Positions 1 through 6,168 of a stretch of DNA of 12,656 nucleotides are shown here, one piece after another (positions within the stretch are counted from its first letter, which is position 1; each line of letters opens with the position of its first letter). The stretch spans positions 1 through 12,656 of the forward strand of contig JBFKPQ010000064.1 of assembly GCA_041628225.1 (NCBI GenBank), given 5' to 3'. A program made the translations under genes and the position numbers. The notes beneath the pieces are model-generated. The model was not told where the DNA came from. It worked only from the letters and a program-made list of their open reading frames with translations, and did no database searches. This DNA is from JBFKPQ01 sp041628225 (GTDB taxonomy: Bacteria; Actinomycetota; Acidimicrobiia; Spongiisociales; JAENVV01).

Positions 1-70
1 CCGATGGTACGCCGCCTCCGGTCTGGTTCCCATGGAGAGCTACCCGGGCGCTTCTGGGAGCGTAACTTGA

Positions 71-86
71 CATAACGTCGATTATG
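71..86. promoter_or_regulatory. imperfect inverted repeat upstream of the Ddn-like gene
   Basis: The arms CATAA (71-75) and TTATG (82-86) are exact reverse complements around a 6-base centre. A TTGACA hexamer at 67-72 overlaps the left arm. The repeat lies about 44 bases upstream of the gene at 130. It could be a repressor site or chance; arms of 5 bp are weak evidence. Confidence 0.25.
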
Positions 87-116
87 GGCGCTCGCACCGC
101 ATCCGATCCAGGGCCT

Positions 117-122
117 TAGGAT
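117..122 (+). promoter_or_regulatory. candidate -10 element for leaderless transcription
   Basis: TAGGAT fits the actinobacterial -10 pattern TANNNT. It ends 7 bases before the ATG at 130, the spacing expected if transcription starts at the A of the start codon. There is no convincing Shine-Dalgarno sequence before that ATG, which favours leaderless translation. No clear -35 element is visible. Confidence 0.4.
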
Positions 123-129
123 TCCCCCC

Positions 130-522
130 ATGCCACTCCCGGTCGGCCTTGCACGCTTCAACCGGCGGGTCGTCAATCCGCTGCTCATGCCGCTGGTCGG
201 TCACCTCGAGGTCTTCGCAACAATCGAACACCGCGGTCGAACAACCGGCACGACCTATCGCACGCCGGTGAACGTGTTCGACGGCGACGACAACCTCATC
301 GTCGCACTCACCTATGGGACGAACGCCGACTGGGTCAAGAACGTCCTCGCCGGCGGTGGCACGCTCATCCGCCAAGGCACCCGCCTGAGTATCCGGCAGG
401 CCGTGATCGTCGGCCGTGACGTCGGGTGGGAGCGAATGCCGGTGGTCGTCCGTGTCCTCCTCCAGCTACTGGGGATCCACCACCTCTGCCAACTGTCGGT
501 CTCCCTTGATACGTCACAGTGA
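130..522 (+). CDS. Ddn-like (DUF385) deazaflavin-dependent oxidoreductase family protein
   Basis: The 130-residue product has the look of the nitroreductase/Ddn split-barrel family of actinobacteria. Many members bind the deazaflavin cofactor F420 and reduce quinones or nitro compounds; the substrate here is unknown. Visible family features are HRGRTTG (34-40), YRTP (43-46), a central strand segment VALTYG (58-63), and DWVKNVLAGG (67-76), followed by a hydrophobic C-terminal stretch near 105-117. Its length is usual for the short members, so it looks complete. The ATG has no clear ribosome-binding site but a -10-like TAGGAT sits 7 bases upstream. The stop codon lies inside the first copy of the 13-bp palindrome shared with the start of the next gene. 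It converges on the zinc-ribbon gene and has no operon partner. Family assignment is fairly secure; F420 use is inferred from the family. Confidence 0.8.
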   Translation: MPLPVGLARFNRRVVNPLLMPLVGHLEVFATIEHRGRTTGTTYRTPVNVFDGDDNLIVALTYGTNADWVKNVLAGGGTLIRQGTRLSIRQAVIVGRDVGWERMPVVVRVLLQLLGIHHLCQLSVSLDTSQ

Positions 523-524
523 CG
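512..524. repeat. 13-bp palindrome CGTCACAGTGACG, copy 1
   Basis: This perfect palindrome (6-bp arms, one central base) covers the last codons and stop of the Ddn-like gene and lies about 30 bases beyond the stop of the zinc-ribbon gene. An identical copy is at 918-930. Both are followed on the plus strand by GATAT or GGTAT, so the shared block is 16 of 17 bases in direct orientation. It could be a protein-binding site paired with copy 2, or part of a boundary around the small gene. Confidence 0.6.
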
Positions 525-554
525 ATATGTCAGCCTCACCGGCCTGCGCCGGAT

Positions 555-923
555 TCACGACGAAGGAGCGCCCGCGTCCGCCTTCGGCTCGACATAGGCA
601 TTGCGAAGCGGAAAGGCCGCCTCGAGGAGGTGGACGACGGCCTGTCGATAGACGTCGAGGCCGGGCTCGTCGGCATCGAGGTCTGCCACGACGTCCTCAC
701 AAGCAGCTTCGAGTACGTACAAGCGATCGTGAAGACGCTGGATCTGCGAGCGGTCGACCAGAACCTCGTGAGGACCGAGTCCGCGTTGGCCGGCGAGCTG
801 CTTCGCCTCGAAGGCGCGCTGGCGATGGCTGCGTCGGCAGTACCGGCGCGGACGCCCAGGGCCGACAGGCGCCAGGAACACTGCCCCACACCACGAACAC
901 CGTGCTCGTCTTGCTTTCGTCAC
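555..923 (-). CDS. small actinobacterial zinc-ribbon-like protein of unknown function
   Basis: The 122-residue product begins with a compact putative zinc site: CSWC (9-12), then 16 residues on YC (28-29) and H33, i.e. CxxC-x16-CxxxH, with the basic GRPRRYCRRSHRQRAFEAKQ segment (23-42). The second half is probably helical (IQRLHDRLYVLEAA near 61-74) and acidic near 76-90. I associate this arrangement with small, widely conserved actinobacterial hypothetical proteins, often with CRQRAY in place of SHRQRAF. No function is established that I know of; DNA or RNA binding is a guess from the basic zinc site. The GTG at 923 was chosen because the zinc module starts directly after it. Upstream extensions run antisense into the SDR gene and are arginine-rich noise. 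The start codon lies inside a 13-bp palindrome, with TATACC 6 bases upstream as a possible -10, so leaderless, operator-controlled expression is plausible. Confidence 0.7.
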   Translation of the reverse strand: MTKARRARCSWCGAVFLAPVGPGRPRRYCRRSHRQRAFEAKQLAGQRGLGPHEVLVDRSQIQRLHDRLYVLEAACEDVVADLDADEPGLDVYRQAVVHLLEAAFPLRNAYVEPKADAGAPSS

Positions 924-930
924 AGTGACG
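918..930. promoter_or_regulatory. 13-bp palindrome CGTCACAGTGACG, copy 2, over the zinc-ribbon start
   Basis: This perfect palindrome spans the GTG start (921-923) of the leftward zinc-ribbon gene and abuts the palindrome GGTATACC (930-937), which would supply the -10. A protein bound here would cover the transcription and translation start, so it is a good candidate operator, perhaps autoregulatory. It also lies in the 77-bp gap before the rightward SDR gene. Confidence 0.5.
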
Positions 931-1000
931 GTATACCACGCCGGTCGAGCCGCGCCAAGGACCGGCGTAGGGTGAACGCCAACGACCCGGGAGGCTAGAG

Positions 1001-1735
1001 ATGCGCATCCTCGTGACCGGCGGAAAGGGTTCCTTCGGGCGTCGGCTCGTACCTCGGCTTGCAGACCACGAAGTGATCGTGGGCACCCGCTCCCCCGCCG
1101 GGGCGGGCGAACGTCACTTCGACTTCGCGGGCGAACGATTCGATCTGTCCGGCGTCGACTGCGTCGTACATCTGGCCACCGATCCGTTGCGCGCCAAGGT
1201 CGAGACGGTCGGCTCGCGGCGGTTGTTCGCTCAGGCTGCCGAGGACGACGTCGCGCACGTCGTCTACGTGTCGATCGTCGGTATCGACGACCATCCCTAC
1301 CCGTATTACCGAACGAAACTGGCCGGTGAGCAGGACCTGGCCGCCTCCGGAACGCCGTGCACGGTCGTGCGGGCAACGCAGTTCCACTCGCTCATCCCAT
1401 TCCTGGTCGATTCGATCAGATCGCCGGTGCTGCCGGTGCCTCGAGGCGTGCGACTCCAGCCCATCGATCCCGACCTGGTGGCGGACCGGGTCGCCGAAGT
1501 CGCCGTTGGCCCACCGAGTGGCCGCGTCGACGACATGGGAGGCCCCGAAGTTCTGCTGATGGAAGACATGGTGCGTGCGTACCTCGCGGCACGCCAGCTT
1601 CGCCGGCTGGTGGTGCCCGCTCCGGTCTGGGGCGAAGCGGTCGCGGCGTTCCGGCGAGGGGCGGTCCTCACGGACCAGGTCGTCGCGGGCGGCCGCACGT
1701 ATGCCGAGTTCCTCGCGGACGAGGTCGAGCGGTGA
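1001..1735 (+). CDS. atypical SDR / NmrA-like NAD(P)-binding protein
   Basis: The 244-residue product is an atypical short-chain dehydrogenase/reductase of the NAD(P)H-binding, NmrA-like kind. The N-terminal strand RILVTGG leads into the glycine motif GGKGSFG (7-13) for NAD(P). It continues with DCVVHLA, VVYVSIVG, and PYYRTKLAGE, which contains a YxxxK pair (YYRTK), then VVRATQFH, a typical order for this group. The C-terminal part (about 190-244) is the small substrate-side region. The substrate cannot be read from sequence; quinone or redox-sensing roles occur in relatives. The ATG is preceded by GGGAGG at 989-994 with good spacing, and TAGGGT at 968-973 could be its -10. Its stop overlaps the start of the macrodomain gene by four bases (GTGA), so the two are probably co-transcribed and translationally coupled. 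Confidence 0.82.
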   Translation: MRILVTGGKGSFGRRLVPRLADHEVIVGTRSPAGAGERHFDFAGERFDLSGVDCVVHLATDPLRAKVETVGSRRLFAQAAEDDVAHVVYVSIVGIDDHPYPYYRTKLAGEQDLAASGTPCTVVRATQFHSLIPFLVDSIRSPVLPVPRGVRLQPIDPDLVADRVAEVAVGPPSGRVDDMGGPEVLLMEDMVRAYLAARQLRRLVVPAPVWGEAVAAFRRGAVLTDQVVAGGRTYAEFLADEVER

Positions 1736-2256
1736 CGGCTTCCATCGAATGCGAGGTGGGTGACATCACCACCTTCCCCGGAGACGCCATCGTGAACGCG
1801 GCGAACCCGTCGCTGATGGGCGGTGGCGGCGTCGACGGTGCCATCCACCGTGCCGGCGGGCCGGCGATCCTTGCCGAATGCCGGCAGATTCGCGAACAGC
1901 AGGGGCTGCTTCCGACCGGACAGGCGGTCGCCACCGCGGCCGGCGACCTTCCTAGCCGCTACGTCATCCATACGGTCGGCCCGATCTGGGCCGACCACGC
2001 TCCTGAGGCCGCCGACCGGTTGCTGACCGACTGCTACACGTCGAGCCTGGACCTCGGGGCTCGACTCGGATGCCGTACCATCGCGTTTCCCAACATCTCC
2101 ACCGGTTTGTACGGGTTTCCGAAGCCACGTGCGGCCGAGGTTGCCGTCGGTGCGGTCCGTGCGTGGATCGCGCAGCGGCCGGCCGACTACGAGGCCGTCA
2201 CCTTCGTCTGCTTCGACCGCGACAACGCCGATCTCTACGGTGCGCTGCTGTTCTGA
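1732..2256 (+). CDS. macrodomain protein, YmdB/MacroD-type O-acetyl-ADP-ribose deacetylase
   Basis: The 174-residue product is essentially one macrodomain, close in length to E. coli YmdB (177). It shows GDITTF (10-15), NAAN (22-25), the GGGGVDGAIH loop (30-39), YVIHTVGP (77-84) and FPNISTGLYGFP (119-130). N25 and D35 fall at the positions of the YmdB catalytic Asn and Asp. The family hydrolyses O-acetyl-ADP-ribose and removes mono-ADP-ribose from acidic side chains in the cytoplasm; YmdB has also been reported to modulate RNase III, which cannot be inferred here. The GTG start at 1732 is fixed by the GTGA overlap with the SDR gene and by alignment of the YmdB N-terminus. An SDR partner suggests a link to NAD(H) metabolism, but that is speculative. 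Its last 22 bases overlap the end of the convergent coiled-coil gene. Confidence 0.9.
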   Translation: MTASIECEVGDITTFPGDAIVNAANPSLMGGGGVDGAIHRAGGPAILAECRQIREQQGLLPTGQAVATAAGDLPSRYVIHTVGPIWADHAPEAADRLLTDCYTSSLDLGARLGCRTIAFPNISTGLYGFPKPRAAEVAVGAVRAWIAQRPADYEAVTFVCFDRDNADLYGALLF

Positions 2257-3569
2257 TCGCCGTACTTGGTGGCGTGCAACGCCGCAGCCTGTTGGCGCCA
2301 CTCCTCCCGAGCGATCCGGCCGGCGAAGGTGTCGAGGTAGGTCTCGAGGGCTTCGTCGTCGGCGATCGCCGTGACGTGCCGGTAGGTGGTGATCCCCCTG
2401 GCGTGCAACAACCGCTCGAACTTCGGACCGATCCCTTTGATCGCCTGCAGATCGTCTGCTTCCACATCGGCCGCCACCGTGGTGACATCGGTCGGCTCGC
2501 CATCAGGGTCCGAGGCGTCGACCGAAACATCGCCTGCCGCGTCGTCGCCGTCCGCTTCGATATCGGCCTCGACCGCGGCAGCTTCGGTTGGCGCGTCGTC
2601 GGGTTCCGAGAGCAGGTCGGCCGCCTCTCCATCGCCTGCAATCTCGGCCTCGACCGCTTCGACGCCGGCCAACGGTGTCGCATCGGCGTCGACATCCAGA
2701 TCGGGCAGCGCACCCTCGTTCATGGCAGCGGCATCGGCCTCGTTCCCCGCGCTGGTTGCCGGCTCCGCTTCCGAAAGGATCGATTCCGACGGTACGGCGT
2801 CGGGTGGGTCTGGGGCGGTGGCTCGGTCTGGCGGCGGCCGCTGCGCGGACGCGAGCTCGGCCTCGAGACGTCGAACGCGACGGTCCGACTCCGCCTTGGC
2901 GTCGAGAAGATCGGACACCTCGCGCTGCGCGGCCTGCGCTTCCTTGCGCAAGGCGTGGATGTCGCCCGACCGGGATCGAGTGCGTTCCAGCTCCTCTTCG
3001 AGACGCGTCTTCGCCTGGTCTGCCTGACCGGCCCGGGCTTCGGCGTCCTCGGCTCGTTCGGTCAGCTGGCGAACGGTGTCATCCGAGCGCTTACGCTCGG
3101 CTTCCAGGTCTATTTCGAGTTGGCGCGCCGTGCGCTTCAGCGTGACGAATTCCTGAGTGACCTGCTCGTAGCGAGCGTCGGCGGCTGATCGGTGCTGGCC
3201 TGCCTCGGCCGCGGCAGCCTTCGCCGACTCGAGCTGTTGCTCGATCGCTCGTGCGGCGTCGCCAGCCGCTCGTGCCTCTCGGTGGCTGGTCGCCAACGCC
3301 GCTTCCAGATCGGCCACCTGTGCTTCCAGCGCGGCGACTCGCTCGGTGTTCGAATCCCGGCCGGCTTCCGCCCCGGCGAGTCGTTCGGTGAGCTCTTGCC
3401 TTTCGGCTGTGAGGCTCTGGGCATGAGTCTGAGCCGCTTCGAGCTCGGACTGTGTCGCCTCGAGACGGCTCTCGAGAGGTTTGATCTGTCGGCTATGAGT
3501 GCGGCCGGTCCACCACCATGCCAGGCCGATACCGAGGAGGAATCCCCCTACGCCGAACAACCATTCCAT
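2235..3569 (-). CDS. membrane-anchored coiled-coil protein with C-terminal helix-hairpin-helix domain
   Basis: The 444-residue product has four parts. A single membrane helix lies at about 4-20 (WLFGVGGFLLGIGLAWWW), with positive residues after it, giving a cytoplasmic C-terminus. A long Ala/Glu/Arg-rich coiled coil covers about 28-242. A low-complexity acidic Ala/Asp/Glu region covers about 250-371. A helix-hairpin-helix-like domain lies at 372-434, with DDLQAIKGIGPKFERLLHA and an AGRIAREEW segment. That last module resembles the HHH_5-like tail found fused to several bacterial proteins (for example after NADH dehydrogenase subunit E), where the motif is GVGP. It may bind DNA or protein, so the whole could tether DNA or a complex to the membrane; this is inference. 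The start is well supported by a GGAAGGAAGG ribosome-binding site at 3577-3586. It lies 110 bases downstream of astC on the same strand, with a hairpin between. Confidence 0.8.
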   Translation of the reverse strand: MEWLFGVGGFLLGIGLAWWWTGRTHSRQIKPLESRLEATQSELEAAQTHAQSLTAERQELTERLAGAEAGRDSNTERVAALEAQVADLEAALATSHREARAAGDAARAIEQQLESAKAAAAEAGQHRSAADARYEQVTQEFVTLKRTARQLEIDLEAERKRSDDTVRQLTERAEDAEARAGQADQAKTRLEEELERTRSRSGDIHALRKEAQAAQREVSDLLDAKAESDRRVRRLEAELASAQRPPPDRATAPDPPDAVPSESILSEAEPATSAGNEADAAAMNEGALPDLDVDADATPLAGVEAVEAEIAGDGEAADLLSEPDDAPTEAAAVEADIEADGDDAAGDVSVDASDPDGEPTDVTTVAADVEADDLQAIKGIGPKFERLLHARGITTYRHVTAIADDEALETYLDTFAGRIAREEWRQQAAALHATKYGDQNSSAP

Positions 3570-3631
3570 CGCCGCACCTTCCTTCCGTGGCGAGGCTAGC
3601 GACCGAGCATTCGGCGGACTGGCCTGAACGA

Positions 3632-3653
3632 GGGGCTGATCTGCGATCGCCCC
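3632..3653 (-). terminator. GC hairpin between astC and the coiled-coil gene
   Basis: GGGGC + GATC (3632-3641, one bulged T) can pair with GATC + GCCCC (3645-3653) around a TGC loop, giving nine pairs. It begins about 27 bases beyond the astC stop. There is no T tract on the minus strand after it, so it could be a U-less terminator of the kind proposed for actinobacteria, an RNA-stabilising hairpin, or chance. Confidence 0.35.
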
Positions 3654-3679
3654 GTCTCACATGCGGTGCGGCTGGTCGC

Positions 3680-4885
3680 TCAACCTGCCTCGACGACGCC
3701 AACGGCCGACTCGAATCGGTCGAGGCCGACATCGAGAACCTCGTCGTCGATGTTCAATGCGGGCGCGAAGCGGACCACGTCTGGTCCAGCTCGCAGGACG
3801 AGCACACCGGCGTCGATGGCGGCCGATGCGACGTCCTTCGAACGGCCCGCGAAGTCCTCGGACAGGACACATCCAGCCCACAAACCCTTGCCGCGTACCT
3901 CTGAGAACACCGGAGACTCGCCTACGTGCCTTTCGAGCCGGCCGAACAACCGATCGGCCTGCCGGCGAACCTGGGCGAGAAACGCAGGCTGTGCAATGAT
4001 CTCGAGCGCCCGGTCGGCTACCGCCGTGGCAAGAGGGTTGCCTCCGAACGTCGATCCGTGCGTGCCGACCACGAAACTCGCGGCGATCTCTTCGGTGGTC
4101 AGCATCGCCGCTACGGGGATGCCGCCCCCGAGTGCCTTTGCGGTGGTCAGGATGTCGGGTACGACATCGGTGTCCATGTACGCGTAGAGATGCCCTGTGC
4201 GTCCCATGCCCGATTGCACCTCGTCGAAGATGAGGAGCGCATCGTGCGCGTCACAAAGCGCCCGGACGCGCTGGAGGAACGCCGCGTCGGCCTCGATGAG
4301 ACCGCCCTCGCCTTGGATCGGCTCCATCATCACCGCGCAGACCCGATCCGAAAACGCGTCTCCGAGGGCGTCCGGATCGTTGAAGGGAAGGTGCGTGACC
4401 GCGCCGGGCTTCGGTCCGAAGCCATCGGAGTATTTCGGCTGCCCACCTACGGTCACCGTGAAGAAGGTGCGGCCGTGGAACGACTGGTGGAACGACAGAA
4501 TCTCGTCCTTCTCCACGCCAAACCGGTCGACGGCATACCGGCGCGCCAGCTTCAGGGCGGCCTCATTCGCCTCACCGCCCGAGTTCGAGAACAGAACGCG
4601 GTCGGCGAACGTCAGCTCCACGAGCCGGCGTGCCAGCCGCACGGCCGGCTCCGTGGCGAAGGCGTTGGAGACATGCCACAGCTTGGCGGCCTGTTGGTTC
4701 AGAACGGCGACGAGATCCGGGTGTGCGTGGCCGAGACCGTTCACGGCTATGCCCCCCGCCAGATCGATGTACTCCCGACCGTCCGTGTCCCAGACGCGTG
4801 AACCCGCCCCGCGGTCGAGCAGCATGGGTGCTGGGGCGTAGTTCGGAACCATCACCTGATCCCAGGCTTGCCGATCGGTCGTCAC
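3680..4885 (-). CDS. astC: succinylornithine transaminase (AstC; AST pathway step 3)
   Basis: This 401-residue class-III PLP aminotransferase would convert N2-succinylornithine and 2-oxoglutarate to N-succinylglutamate semialdehyde and glutamate in the cytoplasm. The N-terminus VMVPNYAPAPMLLDRGAGSR (11-30) reads like AstC (MIPVYAPAP in E. coli). PLP features are NSGGEANEAALKLAR (101-115; usually NSGAEAN), SFHGRT (135-140), the DEVQSG aspartate D221, and the Schiff-base lysine K250 in TTAKALGGG; GTHGSTFGGNPLA follows at 274-286. The family is shared with ArgD (acetylornithine aminotransferase), and many such enzymes do both jobs. The neighbouring astA, astD and astB genes decide for AstC. The GTG at 4885 has a GAGAGG ribosome-binding site about 5 bases upstream, and TACACT at 4914-4919 (minus strand) is a plausible -10. 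It is transcribed away from the rest of the pathway. Confidence 0.88.
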   Translation of the reverse strand: MTTDRQAWDQVMVPNYAPAPMLLDRGAGSRVWDTDGREYIDLAGGIAVNGLGHAHPDLVAVLNQQAAKLWHVSNAFATEPAVRLARRLVELTFADRVLFSNSGGEANEAALKLARRYAVDRFGVEKDEILSFHQSFHGRTFFTVTVGGQPKYSDGFGPKPGAVTHLPFNDPDALGDAFSDRVCAVMMEPIQGEGGLIEADAAFLQRVRALCDAHDALLIFDEVQSGMGRTGHLYAYMDTDVVPDILTTAKALGGGIPVAAMLTTEEIAASFVVGTHGSTFGGNPLATAVADRALEIIAQPAFLAQVRRQADRLFGRLERHVGESPVFSEVRGKGLWAGCVLSEDFAGRSKDVASAAIDAGVLVLRAGPDVVRFAPALNIDDEVLDVGLDRFESAVGVVEAG

Positions 4886-4965
4886 CTTGGTCCTCTCGGT
4901 TCGGGGCGGCCGCAGTGTACCGGTGCTTGTGGTCGGCGACCGTCGCGTCAGTTAGCGTCACCGCC
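4886..4965. promoter_or_regulatory. 80-bp divergent promoter region of the AST locus
   Basis: Leftward, TACACT (read on the minus strand, 4919 to 4914) could be the -10 for astC, leaving a leader of about 20 bases that contains its GAGAGG ribosome-binding site. Rightward, TAGCGT at 4953-4958 ends 7 bases before the GTG at 4966, the spacing of a leaderless promoter. A GCGGCCGC palindrome lies at 4906-4913. No ArgR-like AT-rich operator is recognisable. Confidence 0.45.
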
Positions 4966-6168
4966 GTGCGCGACACCTCGCTCGACTTCATCGACGGCAC
5001 CCACGCCGACCGGCTGAAGACGCTCATGGAACTGAGCGCGATCAACTCCGGAAGCACCAACCTGGCGGGGCTGGCCGACACGCTCGAGGCCGTCCTCGGC
5101 GTCTTCCAACCACTCGGAGGCATTGCGTCGACGGAACCCCTGGAGCCGTATCCGGTGATCGACGACGCCGGCGGGCTCCGGGAGCGCAGCGCCGGTGAAC
5201 TGGGTCGCATCCGAAAACGTCCTGACGCACCGCTCCAGGTGCTGCTGGTGGGACACTACGACACGGTGTTCGCCGCCGACCATCCATTCCAGCGTCCGAG
5301 CCTCGACGGGCCGGTGCTGCGTGGTCCGGGCGTCGCCGACATGAAGGGTGGACTGCTCGTCATGGCCGCCGCACTCGAAGCTCTCGAACGGTCGCCTTCG
5401 GCAAAGCACCTTGGCTGGGAGGTACTGTTGAACCCGGACGAGGAACTCGGCTCGCCGGCAAGCGCTCCCCTGCTCGGTGCCGCCGCCGCCGGCAAACACT
5501 TCGGTCTCGTCTTCGAACCCAGTTTTCCAGACGGCCATCTCGCCGGTCGCCGCAAGGGCTCCGGAACCTTCACGATTGTCGTTCGGGGTACCGCCGCCCA
5601 CGCCGGGCGAGACCATCACCTCGGTCGGAACGCGATCGCGGCGCTCGCCCGGATCATCGCCGACATCGACGGGCTCAATGGACGGTGGGACGGGGTGACG
5701 ATCAATGTGGGCGTCGTTTCCGGCGGCGCGGCGACCAACATCGTCCCGGATCTGGCGATCGCCCGATTGAACGTGCGCGTCCCCGACGCCGACGCCGCGG
5801 ACGCCGTCGTGGCCGAGATGAAGAGCATCGTGGACGCGGCTCCGTCTGACATGCAGGCCGAGTTTCATGGCGGGTTCACGAGGTGGCCCAAGGCGGTGTC
5901 GGCTCGGACGTTCGCCTTGCTCGAACTCGCCGTCGACTGTGGGCGAAGTGTCGGCCTGGACCTCGGATGGCGGGACACCGGCGGGGTTTCCGACGGTAAC
6001 AACCTTGCCGCAGCCGGACTCGCCAACGTCGATAACCTGGGGGTGCACGGCGGCAACCTCCACCAGGACCAGGAGTTCATGTACACGGCGAGCCTGACCG
6101 AGCGATCAAGACTCGCGGCCCTCATGCTGACGAGACTTGCGTCTGGCGACACGGAGCTTCCGACGTGA
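4966..6168 (+). CDS. M20 metallohydrolase, carboxypeptidase-G2-like; candidate N-succinylglutamate desuccinylase
   Basis: The 400-residue product is a di-zinc M20 amidohydrolase. Expected metal and catalytic residues are present: H97 and D99 (GHYDTVF), bridging D125 (GVADMKGG), catalytic/ligand E159 and E160 (NPDEELGSP), E184 (FEPSFPDG) and H366 (NLHQDQEF). The lid/dimer domain (about 195-305) carries the VRGTAAHAG segment with H212. The arrangement FEP...GRRKGSGTFTIVVRG resembles carboxypeptidase G2, which cleaves N-acyl-glutamates. It is first in an operon with astA, astD and astB, and the usual AstE (M14 type) is absent from the window, so hydrolysis of N-succinylglutamate to succinate and glutamate is the natural inference; other N-acyl amino acids are possible. 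The GTG at 4966 was chosen because a -10-like TAGCGT lies 7 bases upstream and longer reading overlaps astC antisense. It overlaps astA by GTGA. Confidence 0.82.
   Translation: MRDTSLDFIDGTHADRLKTLMELSAINSGSTNLAGLADTLEAVLGVFQPLGGIASTEPLEPYPVIDDAGGLRERSAGELGRIRKRPDAPLQVLLVGHYDTVFAADHPFQRPSLDGPVLRGPGVADMKGGLLVMAAALEALERSPSAKHLGWEVLLNPDEELGSPASAPLLGAAAAGKHFGLVFEPSFPDGHLAGRRKGSGTFTIVVRGTAAHAGRDHHLGRNAIAALARIIADIDGLNGRWDGVTINVGVVSGGAATNIVPDLAIARLNVRVPDADAADAVVAEMKSIVDAAPSDMQAEFHGGFTRWPKAVSARTFALLELAVDCGRSVGLDLGWRDTGGVSDGNNLAAAGLANVDNLGVHGGNLHQDQEFMYTASLTERSRLAALMLTRLASGDTELPT

Noticed and set aside
1..75. Possible 3' end of an upstream gene
   Set aside because: All three plus frames are open from base 1 until stops ending at 65, 70 and 75, and none of the short tails is recognisable, so no frame can be chosen.
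416..998. Plus-strand frames of 170 and 159 codons
   Set aside because: They cross the zinc-ribbon gene in antisense and are Arg/Ser/Pro-rich without any domain; the minus-strand reading has a coherent zinc site.
924..1376. N-terminal extension of the zinc-ribbon protein to an upstream ATG
   Set aside because: The added 150 residues are arginine-rich antisense of the SDR gene, and would place the zinc module in mid-protein, unlike its relatives.
2070..3188. 372-codon open frame on the plus strand
   Set aside because: It lies antisense to the coiled-coil gene, whose Ala/Glu/Arg-rich high-GC codons keep the opposite frame open. The translation has no recognisable domain and runs across the end of the macrodomain gene.
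3680..4885. Acetylornithine aminotransferase (ArgD) of arginine biosynthesis as the main role
   Set aside because: The family is shared, but the AstC-like N-terminus and the adjacent astA/astD/astB genes, with no arginine biosynthesis genes, favour AstC; dual activity remains possible.
4906..4913. GCGGCCGC palindrome as an ast operator
   Set aside because: An 8-bp GC-only palindrome is easily expected by chance at this GC content and has no partner repeat in the intergenic region.
4630..4965. N-terminal extension of the M20 protein
   Set aside because: It is antisense to astC and of Arg/Pro-rich composition; the M20 family starts close to the GTG at 4966.
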